Source of the DNA: Eurosta solidaginis
Taxonomy: Eukaryota > Arthropoda > Insecta > Diptera > Tephritidae
Direction of reading: 5' to 3'
NCBI RefSeq assembly: GCF_040869045.1
Contig: NC_090319.1
Span: 358,439,739 to 358,503,738, forward strand
DNA: 64,000 nt
The position numbers were made by a program, and so were the translations under genes. The notes under the pieces were generated by a model. That model was not told where the DNA came from. It made no database searches and was given only the letters and a program-made list of their open reading frames with translations. Below are positions 23,501 through 34,100 of the stretch, piece after piece. The stretch's first letter is position 1. Each line of letters begins with the position of its first letter.

Positions 23501-25123
23501 TTTTATCTTAGCTCTTTGCTCCTCGCTTTATCTCTCCTTTTAACTCTTTTTAACAATCCTCTTCTTAAATAATTTCCATCACAGATGAGGTACAACTAAA
23601 GGCAAACTATGAAATTGAACTAAAACGCACAATAAGTGATCTCGAACAAAAGCTCAGCCACATACAACGTCAACAAGCTGAGCTGTTAAACGAAAAGAAC
23701 AATGTCGTACGAAATCTTCAAATATCTGATGAAAAACATAACAAACTGGAGCAACAGATCGCAAATTTACAAGAACAAATTGAGAATTTCAAAAATAAAG
23801 TCGAACTTCGAGAAGGTGAAATAGGAAGACTGCAATTACAAATCGATAAGATGGAGAAGGAGAGGCGCATGCTCAAAACCGAATTGCACTACACAAAGTT
23901 AAGCCATCAGCATACACGATGTGAACTAGAAGAGCGCAAGAAGGAATGTGACAGATACACAAAGTTGATGCAGGTGAGTCAACTCGCTCTATTTTACTCC
24001 GTCTTGCCCAAGTTAAGGCCGCTTTCTCATCTAAACTTTAAGATATAAGTATTCGTCCGATTAATACATTTTGTGTGAAATTTGTATTTATAGGGAAGAT
24101 AGATTTAAGAGTTCACATGAGAAAACGGCCCTAAGTACTTACTTAAACATTTCAGGATGAAAATCAAAAATTGTCTCAACTTAAACGTGAACTTGATCAT
24201 TTGCGAGATGAGAAAAATAAAGTATCTGTTGCGTTCACAAAATGCAATGAGGGTTGCGTTCATTTAAAAGATCAGCTACAAACACTTCAAACGGCTTACG
24301 ATCAAACCGAGAAGCAATACAGCCAGTGCCAGGAGGATTTACATCTAATGCGTGTAGAAATCAAGAATTTACGTACGGAACGTAATGTGTTACGCAGGGA
24401 TCGAGAAAATGCAGCGGATTTGCATCAAGAGTTACTACAGATACATAGACTCCTTAATCAGGAGCGAATCAAGGCGCGTGCCATGCAAGAGGAGCTGATG
24501 ACGCCATTGAATATACATCGTTGGCGTATTTTGCAGGGAAGTGATCCAGAGAAGATGGATCTCATATTGAAAATACAAACACTACGAAAGTGAGAGTGCA
24601 TTCGGAATAGTTTTTAGAAATTTAAGTTATCTCTAAACTTTTCCAGGCAAATACTTCAACAAAACGTTTCCGCGTTGCAGCAAGGACAAGCACTTGAGGA
24701 AGCCCAACGATTATATGACGCGCTTAAAGAGTTCATGCTTAAACTACCAAGTCATAAAATACGCGCTGAGCTGAATAATGTCAAGGTAGGTAGTCTCTTC
24801 AATATTACCATAATCCGGGTATTTAACTTAGATTGTTTGCATACTTTAAGGCGATTTTGTCTAACAAAGAACGCAAGCTCAAGGCTCTTATAGCCGAATT
24901 GCAAATGAAGGATATGGATGAGAAAAGTAATGCACAAAAATTGGACGATATTAAGCAACGTCTCACCGATGCGAAATCTCATCTCAATCATGAACACCGG
25001 CAAAAACAGAAACTTCTCGAGGAACATCAGTTGCTCGTGCAAATTCAAGCTCAATGCTTTTCAGCGCCGCCAAGTATGCAACGTACTTTGGGTGCAGGGT
25101 TCAAAATAATCAGTGGACTCTAA
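14542..25123 (+). CDS. CFAP58-like: CFAP58-like coiled-coil axonemal protein (gene 1)
   Basis: Eleven exons: 14542-14643, 14723-14942, 15016-15154, 16000-16153, 16217-16531, 16589-16722, 16775-17091, 23585-23973, 24156-24589, 24647-24785, 24851-25123. All introns are GT-AG with matching phases, giving 871 residues, about the length of vertebrate CFAP58 (CCDC147). The protein is almost entirely predicted coiled coil. An acidic start (MSAGSRASCSDDEPLVPEDF) precedes an early block reading MDQATIAELRTVIESAW, and HRWRIL sits at residues 711-716; both correspond to conserved CFAP58 blocks. The family works in the sperm flagellum and motile cilia, where loss disturbs the midpiece and axoneme. The start is the first ATG in an exon with a good donor. 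Intron 7 is 6.5 kb and full of transposon sequence. A convergent paralogue lies at 28190-45367. Confidence 0.87.
15155..15999 (+). other. Intron 3 of CFAP58-like gene 1
   Basis: 845 bp with no gene. A short piece at 15330-15400 resembles the retroposon-like repeat at 296-464. The rest is unassigned. Confidence 0.5.
17779..18006 (+). pseudogene. LINE ORF N-terminal remnant with 2A-like motif
   Basis: A 75-codon open frame in intron 7 of gene 1 reads LHHTLLLRKGIEPNPGP at residues 18-34 (17830-17880). GIEPNPGP is close to the 2A ribosome-skipping consensus D(V/I)ExNPGP, with Gly in place of the usual Asp. It is followed by LWFC and further Cys residues that could be a decayed zinc finger. 2A-like sequences near the start of non-LTR retrotransposon ORFs are established. 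The rest of the ORF is missing or frameshifted. Confidence 0.5.
18972..19250 (-). mobile_element. (AAC)n-tailed retroposon fragment
   Basis: Reads in the reverse sense from CAATTGTCAACCTCG through CCAGAGCCTCG and a GATGGTCGGGCTAGT block to a degenerate AACAACAGCAACAAC tail at 18972-18990. A 30-bp TA-rich insertion splits it near 19160. Confidence 0.55.
19361..19867 (+). repeat. 5' LTR of the gypsy-type element
   Basis: Starts TGTGACGAAC and ends TTACA. It contains a TATAAAAGG box near 19670 and AATAAAG near 19760. It matches the solo LTRs at 39022-39528 and 57090-57588 in ends, length and the block CAGTTTAGTGATTCGAACGT. Confidence 0.85.
19931..21048 (+). pseudogene. gag remnant with SAP-like N-terminus
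   Basis: At 19931-20033 the reading is LSELKIQQLK, then after a one-base loss ELQNRGLNTSGNKIELQARL. This is the SAP DNA-binding motif pattern (LxxLKxxxLKxxLxxRGLxTSGxKxELxxRL). A Met/Ser/Glu/Gln-rich repetitive stretch follows, then a gag-like region (QIYQMELLNHFQRPGETLKS). Several stops and frameshifts interrupt it. A SAP motif would be expected to bind AT-rich chromosomal DNA; that role for the gag is inference. Confidence 0.6.
21109..21150 (+). other. CCHC zinc knuckle of gag
   Basis: Reads CFKCGNPGHIARHC, a perfect C-x2-C-x4-H-x4-C nucleocapsid knuckle. Confidence 0.85.
21175..21597 (+). pseudogene. Retroviral-type aspartic protease of the gypsy-type element
   Basis: The open frame includes VLIVDTGASHSLI with the catalytic D-T-G-A at 21352-21363, and later EVILGVDFL, the usual second conserved block (I-L-G-x-D). 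The protease fold region looks intact over about 90 residues. The reading then stops, and what normally follows (reverse transcriptase) has been deleted. Confidence 0.8.
21870..22190 (+). pseudogene. Integrase C-terminal remnant
   Basis: Reads WEGPYKVVKKISDTIYRI followed by RRVVHLEML, the GPY/F-type module at the end of gypsy-group integrases. Preceded by KMKRRYD. The zinc-binding and catalytic parts of integrase are absent. Confidence 0.7.
22190..22553 (+). repeat. 3' LTR, 5'-truncated
   Basis: 364 bp nearly identical to the end of the 5' LTR. The break is at AGATATCTTATCTGAG, which is present in both contexts and may be the deletion junction. Confidence 0.8.
22555..23580 (+). other. Distal part of intron 7 of gene 1
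   Basis: Begins with a fragment of the short retroposon-like repeat (GGCACAACGCCGAAACCG near 22565). The rest holds no gene I can support. Confidence 0.4.
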
Positions 25124-26640
25124 GATCCGCTTTTTTAGTGTGAGTTTAAAATACAATTAAAGTAGTACTTTGGCCGCTTCAACTAAGATGCGCGTTTAAA
25201 TTTTCTTTAAATGGTCAAACTGGCTAATTTGAATAAAGCTCTACTTAAACTGCAATTTAAGCTCACACTGAAAAACTGGACATGCAAAAATAGAAGCTTG
25301 GTGTTGTTTCTTTGATAGTAGCCGTAGGCTATCCATATAATAAATATATAAAACTTTATAGCCCCAATTATTATCCTTTATGGCATTTTTTGTAAAATTC
25401 GTTAAGATTATCATTTTCTAGATAAAACTTTTTAGGTGGGATACGAATAGCTTCCAAAGATTTGGATGGTAGTAGAGATATGTATATGCCGCCGGTAAAC
25501 GCCGCCACCTCCGCCGATTTTCGTCGGTTTTCGCACGCCACCTCCGAATGTCAAAAATATCGGCAGCGTGTTACTATATTTTCTACTTTTTTAAGACTGT
25601 CTAGGTCCTGAAATTCTTTGAACGATCCGCGAGATTTTGAGGCAAAAACCCCCGATCTTTCCGAATGGCCGAAACGTCGGTTTCCTTGAATACATATAAG
25701 CAAAACCTTTCCAAATATATTTCTTTTTTAATTTTCATATTACAAGCCTCCCTGATACTCATCCGCAACTTTAGGATATTGTTCCAGATCGTCAAATATA
25801 CGACTGACGTCATCAGTATGTTTCCATATTCATTAGTTTTGGACAATGTGTTACACTGAAGTCCAGCCATTCAGTTTAGAGGTTTACGCAGATCAATTTG
25901 TCGGCGCGCCGGTCCCGACGCCGCCGCCGATAAAGTGATCGGTGGAAACATCTAAATGGTACCACGAGCAGGTGGTCGACCAACCGATCAGTGACCAACA
26001 ACGTAAATTACTTGAAAAATAAAACATCCTGAAAGGATTTGTCGAAGGCATTATCGAAAATTCATAACATTTCGAGTACAATAACCTTTAAAAGCAAGCA
26101 CAGTTATGGCTGAGTTTCTGCGAATGTCGGTAGATGGCTTTCTACGAGTATATGAATCAACGCGTTCAGTTGTACTGACAACTTGTTCAGCTTCGTAGAT
26201 CCTTTAAGTTCTTGCAAGTTTCTATCAAACTCGTGACAAAGTTGCTAATGGAAATACTGTTTTCATAATAGAGTGAATGTGCAGGTAGACTAAGATCCTC
26301 CGGTAAATAAACTTTAACATCACTCCGAAGTCCATGAAATACAGTAGCCCCAAAATGGATTGTATCGTTATTCATCAAGGCCCAGGTATCGGCTGGACAA
26401 CCAATTCATACAGTGTGTTACTCTTAATGGAAGCCTTCAGCACCTACTAATGGCACTCCAGCTGTCGTACAAAGCCACTAAAGCTTTCTTATTTCTATTG
26501 TGACTAGTTTCAATGCCATCAATCCGATTAACAATTTTACTAATGCTTTTAGGTATCCAGTACTTCGGAATTGATACTATGAAGATTTTCTGACATCGCT
26601 ATATTTAACTCAACAAACACTGGAGAAACATAGCGTGCTC
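25124..26640. other. Intergenic region between the convergent genes, left part
   Basis: Holds the 3' flank of gene 1, with an AATAAA at 25232-25237. A short - strand open frame at 26187-26378 has no recognised family. I see no further gene. Confidence 0.4.
25232..25237 (+). promoter_or_regulatory. Candidate polyadenylation signal of gene 1
   Basis: AATAAA about 110 bp past the stop codon; the first canonical hexamer after the coding end. Confidence 0.45.
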
Positions 26641-26659
26641 AAACAAAATAGGACCTGAT

Positions 26660-26775
26660 TATTATAAATTGAGACAAACTGGTTTCGCTGTTGCGCCATC
26701 ATCAGTATCCAAACCAAATTACTGAAAATCGTTCCAATATACATCAATTACCCACCCTGTCGGAATTTAATACAA
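26660..26775. repeat. Copy of the short retroposon-like repeat
   Basis: Shares GAGACAAACTGGTTTCG, GCCATCATCAGTATC and CGTTCCAATATACAT with the element at 296-464, in a partly rearranged order. Confidence 0.5.
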
Positions 26776-27229
26776 CAAAACGAATCCAATGAGTTTCTCT
26801 TATGAGATCCTAATGTTAATTGAATTAGCAATAGCTCTCTAATTATTCTCGCTCGGTCAAATAAATACCTCGCATAGACTGAATGTGTCCATAGTGTTAC
26901 CATAATTTGTTTAATGGCCAAACGTAAGAGCCTCCATCAAATACCAGGGTTTATGTTATAGAATACCTCCGCTCTCTTGGCAAATACTAGGTTTTCTAGG
27001 CCCTAGCTTAATTGCTGCCTCAACACCTGACAGCTCTGCCGCCCTTATTAGCTGGAGCCTGACCTGGCGAGCTCAGGACACAAATGCCAGAAGGCAGTGT
27101 CCAGTTAGTAAGCCTATCGTGAGCCTTAAGGAAGACTCTCTTCAGAGATTTGAGTGGATTGAGACGTTTACCATCGATTCAGCGGGTGCTGCACCCCCCC
27201 CCCCTCCCCCTCCCCAATTTCCAACTCAT

Positions 27230-27690
27230 CGGCCTCTTTGTTACCCAGTACAGATGTATGTTCCAGCCTGAGCTAAGTTATTCTAATTCTTCTTTGCATT
27301 CCAGGATACTTCCCGATGAAGTACTGTGTGAGATTATTGCCTTAATCGCCATCTGATTATCAATATATATGTATATTGATGCGACTCCAGCGTAAGTACG
27401 CTTCCTCTAGAATTTCTTCACGGCTATAATTTACGCATAAAAGACCGTGCAGTAATCTGGCAGCCTGTAGGATCTACTTATTTGTGGATCGACACAGTAA
27501 TCAGCAACCAGACCCCTTCTGTTAATTTGAAACCATCGGTATACACGTGCATAGTATGTTCTGCTATATCTGCACTCTGTTGCCAACCCTCTGGCTCAAT
27601 TATGGCCCCCAGAACACTTTCGAAGCTCAGGCACGGGACCATTATTTCGTGTGCCCGATATTGCACTACAAGTTATATACCGTGTCTTCA
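27230..27690 (-). pseudogene. LINE RNase H domain remnant
   Basis: On the - strand the frames read HVYTDGFKLTEGV (first catalytic Asp region of RNase H, usually YTDGSK), then IDNQMAIKAI (usually SDSQAAIKAI), then WNIHLYWV. These are three consecutive RNase H blocks in the right order and spacing, but separated by frame changes. Upstream of them, CLSFESVLGAIIEPEGW resembles the spacer before RNase H in such elements. Confidence 0.6.
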
Positions 27691-28099
27691 TGAACATTAT
27701 CTATCGTGATTGCTGGGTTATTGCTCAAGAACAGTTTTTGTAATTTTACAATGGAGCGGATGCATGGCAGCAGAACTCCGCCCTTTGCATATGTGTCGCA
27801 ACATAGGAACTTGGGACACTGTTATGAAAACGGTCCCTCAAAAGGCGCGAAAATACAATAAAAATATACAAAGAAAATGAGAAGCCATTTTATTATAGTT
27901 TATTTGTCATGTAATGTGATGTTTTTTTTTCAAAAATCCTTTAGGAGAATACTCATTCTCAACTTATGAATAAAATGTATTAATACGGAGATTTCGAAAA
28001 TTAAGACCATTCATGTTCTCGAAGGCTCAATAGTAATACCATTATTCATTTGCCGAAGAGCGATTCTCCCACTCGTCTACTAATAAATTTCGACTTTTT

Positions 28100-28105
28100 T
28101 TTATT
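28100..28105 (-). promoter_or_regulatory. Candidate polyadenylation signal of gene 2
   Basis: TTTATT on the + strand, that is AATAAA on the - strand, about 85 bp past the stop codon of the - strand CFAP58-like gene. Confidence 0.4.
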
Positions 28106-28189
28106 TTTTCGTGTGAGGTTTGTTTTTTATAAAAAAAAGTTGATGAATAAAACTCTACTTAAAAAAGCAATAAAAAATGTATTAGCAGC

Positions 28190-31100
28190 TTATACAGTCA
28201 AACCAGTCTTTAGATCTTGATTATCTTGACTGGGATCACTAGTTCCCACATAAATACAGTCCATGTAATTTTCTTGACTTGAATAAACAAAAGGCACGAC
28301 AGGACTTGAAAGTGGAGTCTGTGTTGGCTGTGTTATGCTTTGACTATCACAATTTTGTTGATGCTTTAATTTTTTGAAATTTTCTTTAAATTCTTCAATA
28401 ATGCATTCACGCGCTTTCAATTCGATTTGATTTATCGATAATTCAGCACTGAGAGCTTTCAATTTCTTAAGTTGTGAGCGATTGATACGCTGAAAAACAA
28501 AAAAGAGTTGTGAATTTGTTTATTGAGTAGTTAGTTCCATTAATAGTTATTTGAAGCTCACCTGTGTTACTACCAGCTTTTGCTTAACATCAGTTGTTGG
28601 TAGATTCTCAACCACGCGCTTCAGCGAGTCACATACCCGATGGGTTTCTTCCAACTTTTGTTCCAGCTTCTCTTTGTGTATCTCTTGCTTGAGATTTCTT
28701 CTATAATTGCAGTTAGTTTTAGTGAATTAAGTTAACATTTGGCTGGCTTAGTAACTAGTTCTAGCCAAGGGCGAAAACCTTTTAATGGTTAAGAAGAATA
28801 ATAAGTAATGGGAGGTTCAATGAGAAACTGAACATTGATGCGGAGATAATTTTTCCTACAAAGCTGGAGACTGTGTTAGTTAAGAACAAGTAAGGACGGA
28901 GCTGTCTTCGGCTGTGCCGAATACTTCATACCTTGCATGAGTAATCTTGTTTCATTCGTAATATCCAAATAATCGGCTGTATAAGATATAAGATAAGACA
29001 TACATAGTGAACAGATGTGCATACCTAAGCGATTTTTAAGATAAATATAAAATCAAAAAAATCCCATATGCTATATATGTATATGACCGATCTCATCCAT
29101 TTTTTAAGACAACAATACAAGCAATATACGGAAGCATATGGTGAAGTTTGGAGCTTCAATCTGATAAATTTAGGAAGATATAACAAAAATCCTCTTTTCT
29201 GAAAAATCGATTGTATGGGGTATATATTAGGGCGGGTCGATTTAAAAATCGCTCATTGCTCTGTGAAAATCGTATTCTAGGGATCAAAATTAGAAACTTT
29301 TGCAGAATTCGTTTTAGAGGTATGGTTCCTTCGGCAAAGTTTCTTATTTTGATCCCTAGAATATGATTTTCACAGAGCAATGAGCGATTTTTTTGCCTCC
29401 CCACAAATCGACCCGGCCTAGTATATATGCTTAAACCTTACCTCTATTGAAGTCAATTAAATATTTAAACTAATAATAACCACGATATATGTACTTCCAG
29501 GGTATATCGGAAGACTTGTAAAACCACTGCAAAGGGGACGAGGTTTAGGAAAATTGTTGAGGGTAGCTGGCCCGTCACTTCATTCACTTCGGTATGGCAG
29601 GTCAATAGAATAGTTCTCTGCCGGAAATCTTCACGTAAAATTTGACACACGTCAGAGTATTGGTGTTGTCGTTTTAACCACAAAAATACCCGAGAAGTTT
29701 TCTGGGAGTCCTTTGAGGGATTTGAGTCCGGTACACCCAGGCGCTAGCATTTCCTGGTACTAGCTCGATTGCTGACTTGTTGGACCCTTGAACCTTTACA
29801 ACTGTAAATTGTATACGACTCTTAAGGCAGACATACCCAATGTGAGAATATTCTCATCCACTTAGCCCACTGGGGTTTACGGTTCGAGTCCCTCTTTGTT
29901 TCACATTCCAATGGTAGTTCGGTTGGTTGTTGGACTACGTGATCCTACTAGCACCTCGGTAAACCACGGTTTAAACACTTTCGCTTAACTATGTCAATAT
30001 CAGGGCGGTCAAGCATGAAGTGACTACATAATTCCGACTCACCTTTATCCAACAAGTAGCAGCGAGTTCTCAGCATATCAAGGCATGCCACATGGACTAC
30101 AATGAAACAGTTGCTGTCAGACCCCCTATCACGAAATAAAAATGAGCCTTACTGAAGGCAGGCCAACGTTTGCTTAGCTGAATGGAGGTCCATCTAGATA
30201 CTCCAGCAGATTTCCGAATTGCCTTCAGCCAGGGCATCCGACTCAATTGTCTCTGTCAAGGCTAAAAGATCCGTATGACAGTTGCCCGGGATATTACTAA
30301 AGGACGACAGGCACCTTCAGATCCCAGCTGGTCGCTCCACAGCGATAAGTTAAATTCTGTAACCGCATTAGAGCTATACAGCATTAATCGAGGCGACTTT
30401 CGCTTGGAAGAAACTAGAATGGTCGGGAGGATTCAATCCGCAAATAGGGCAGTTCTTGCCTGCGATAAAGTAGAATGAGGTAATAAATGTTGGTGTGTTG
30501 GAAAACATGAAGCCAGAGAGGCCATAGCCAATGTCATAAAGTCAATTATCTAGAATCAGGTAACACTTCACACCCTGGATCTGGATCCCTAGTTTTTGGG
30601 AAGACACGATCAACTTCTTACAGTGGCGTAATTGTTTATGTAACACGGAAAGAAGATCAAGCGGCGAAAATTTTGTTTATCAAAATTGTTCGAGAAATCA
30701 TTCCTAATGTAAGCTTTGCAGTCAATACAGCCAAAGCCTTTAAGTAGAGCTTATGATTTATCAAATTTGTTGATACATGGACTTCTTGGGATCCTTTTGC
30801 GCTTACTACTACTTCACTTTGGGATAAGGCAACCTTTCAAGACTGTTTCGGGGCCAATTAGAAATTGTTTTTCGTTACTTTTTCGGGATTGTGTTCGGTA
30901 TAATTTTGGAAGCATTAAGGAAATGCTTGGGATAGTTTTTAGATCCTAACGGTATTATTTTGGAACCATTTTGAAATGATTTTTGAGCCATTCCTCTGTA
31001 ATTTCGAAAAAAAATGTTGGGTTCATTACGACACTATGTTGGAAATATTTTCGGGATTACTTTATTTCGAAATCATTTTCGGTTTCGGAAAAGTATACGA

Positions 31101-34100
31101 TTTCTAAAAAAAGTTCAAATGGAATCCGATTCAGTGCAGACAACTAGCAATCCTTTGTAATAGATGAGACTGCAACACCCTCCTTAACCTTATGGAAATC
31201 CAACATCTAAGTACTGCATTCCACTAAAGCTTAAAACCTAATTACCTTTTTTACTCAAGTTACCTTTGCAACATTTGAACTTTCTCCAACAACTGATACC
31301 GGTTCGGATCTTCACCCTTTAGAATACGCCAACGATGTACTGCAGTTGGTATCTTTGCATCCTCCATAAGTGAACGCACCTTAATACGTTCTTGATTCAA
31401 TGAACGCTGTAAACGTATGATTTCTTCACGCATGTCTGCTGTACTCTTAATGGCACGTGTCAAGCAATCTCGTTCCGTTTGTAAATTAGCTATTTCCATT
31501 TTTAATAAGCGTATATCCTCCACGCGCTGATTATATTGAGTTTGACCTGCCAAAGACAAACGGGAGCGCAATAAAGAAGCAGGCTAAGAAAATGAGCGTT
31601 TCTTTGGAAGCACCTTGATCTAAGGCCGTTTGCGTATTGGTAAGCTTATCGCGTAACACAACAATCTCATCGTTGCGTCTCACCATTTGTAGACCCACCA
31701 AATTTTTTTCTTTTCGCGTCTCATCCAAATCATTCGACATTTTCATGAACTTCAACTCATCGTCTTGTATAGTTTTGAGCAGATTCTCATTTTTGGTTTT
31801 CATTTCTCTCAAGTCTCGTCGCACATTCGTCAACACAATCTCTTTGTTGTTTATATCGGATTGGAGTTCCTTTTTTTCGTTATTCAAACGTTCAATTTGG
31901 AGATTTAGGTTTGCGATCTTATTTTGATTTGTCATAATTTCTGAAGTTAACTGTTGAACTTGATGGTTCGTTTTCTATATAGAGAGAGTGTTAAGAATAT
32001 GGAACGAATTTAATAGTATTTAAGAACCAGATTTTGAATGACGCCGTGACACTGTGCGTAGCAGTCGTTCAAGTTCAGTTGACTCACTAAAGTGAGTTAA
32101 TATTAATATAAATATTATACGAATTTTAGTTTGAAGAGAAGAGGTTAAGTACGGTATGATTGGGTTAAGGTTTCCAAGATCTTTACTAAATATATTACGT
32201 AATCCTTATATAACTGCAATGATTATATGCGGGCAGCGACCTTGGACCCACTGGGACATCCTCTTGCAGAGGAGCCTTCTCTACGACGCCCGGTGCCACT
32301 CTGGATGCAATGCTACCTACCTTTCTTTTCGGTTTTTACGCGCAGATATTCCCTTAAATCACATGCAGGATTGAAGTGAACGGATGGAGGTATAGCACAG
32401 AGTGGTGGGCAGGATATTGCTGAGGGCTGTATTGTAGACGCCCGTGACTTTTTAATGCCACAGTATTCCATTCCATCATTGAGTTTACTAAAGAGATTCT
32501 TTAACTTTGTATGCACTTAGGCACAATGCTGGCGATCCCAAAACTGAACCTGACCTCGCGCATTCCAAAACTTTACTGCAGCTCAGAATTGTCTTTGGGT
32601 AGGCATCCCAACGGGTGTTTGTTTAAGATAATTGTGACGAACTTTACTTTTCTCTTAAAGAGTGTGCTTCAGTTTTCTAAGCATGAGTACTAGCACTGCG
32701 TTGGCTAACTCTCTAACTACAATAAAATAGGATATTCCTGCTATACTTCTTCCTTCGGCCATCAATACCACCGTCAGAATCTTTGCGAACACTATGGAAA
32801 GTTGGGACTGGAAAGCATCAGGAGGACTTTTGCCATTGCTGACAGGTCCGTGTCCTTCACGCCGAAAGGAGTATGGGCGGCTATTCTTCACGCCATAAGT
32901 AAGTTAAGAGAAGGAAGCATCGCGAGGCTCTAGGCTGGCAAAACTCATAATGCCAGCAACTTCCGAAGGTCTGTATTGGTGTTGCAGACAGCTTTTGGTA
33001 ATACTAATAGGTCCTTCACAGCCTCCCCTTTATACCTTAAGGAGGATGAAATGGCTGAGTACTTTCCTTCTGCCTTCCCCTTCTTTCCTAGGATCAGGTA
33101 TGGGACTGTTTGGATAGATAAGTTAGGAGACGAATCTACTTTAATTTATTCCAAAATCGAATAGATTTTAAACAGGTGCATGAAATAATACAATGGAAAT
33201 TAATTGACAAGAGTCTTAAAATACTTTTGAAGAGACTTATTTGGCGGCCACCGTGGTGTGATGGTAGCGTGCTCCGCCTATCACGCCGTATGCCCTGGGT
33301 TCAACTCCCGGGCAAAGCAACATCAAAATTTTAGAAATAAGATTTTTCAACTAGAAGAAAATTTTTCTAAGCGGGGTCGCCCCTCGGCAGTGTCTGGCAA
33401 GCGCTCCGATTGTATTTCTGCCATGAAAAGCTCTCAGTGAAAACTCATCTGCCCCTGCAGATGCCGTTCGGAGTCGGCATAAAACATGTAGGTCCCGTCC
33501 GGCCAATTTGTAGGGAAAAATCAAGAGGAGCACGACGCAAATTGGAAGAGAAGCTCGGCCTTAGATCTCTTCGGAGGTTATCGGCCTTACATTTATTTTT
33601 TTTTTTTTATTTTAGACTTATTTGTCATGACTAGTTTGTGCGTGACCGACATAGGCAGTCTTGACCGTCTAGTAACAAATCTCACCAAGTTGAAATTACC
33701 TACAGATGCAATTTCGTATTTGACTGTGTTTTGTTTACTCAGTTGGTCCCCTCATCTCTCTTCTACCAAGGTCGTATGCCGATTGGAATACCTTCGGGAC
33801 CGAATAGTAATAATCCATCCGGTCGGCTTTTTTTATGAAGTTCGTACAGCTATAATGAAATTTCCTTAGTACTCGACATTCGCATCACGCGATGGACTAT
33901 TTTATCTACTTTTGACAGCGTCAGACCATATGTATGTATATTAGGGTGGGTCGATTTGTATGGGCGAAAGTTAATAGATATCGCGCCATCGATTTTTCGA
34001 TAGTATTTGGGCTTAAGAAAAAAGTTCCACTACGCATACCCAAAAAAATAAGCCTGTGAAATTTCATTTTTTTTTTACTTTTTTCGACTTTGATTTTTAA

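Noticed and set aside
28887..29160. Possible full Helentron copy
   Set aside because: Only the 5' landmarks are present; the 3' tail and GC boxes are missing.
31637..31927. + strand frame of 96 codons
   Set aside because: Antisense shadow of gene 2 exon 8, which fits splice phases and CFAP58 similarity.
33244..33320. A possible tRNA gene
   Set aside because: It has A- and B-box-like motifs but no good cloverleaf or anticodon arm, is followed by a repeated body, and recurs in reverse elsewhere; it is a SINE head.
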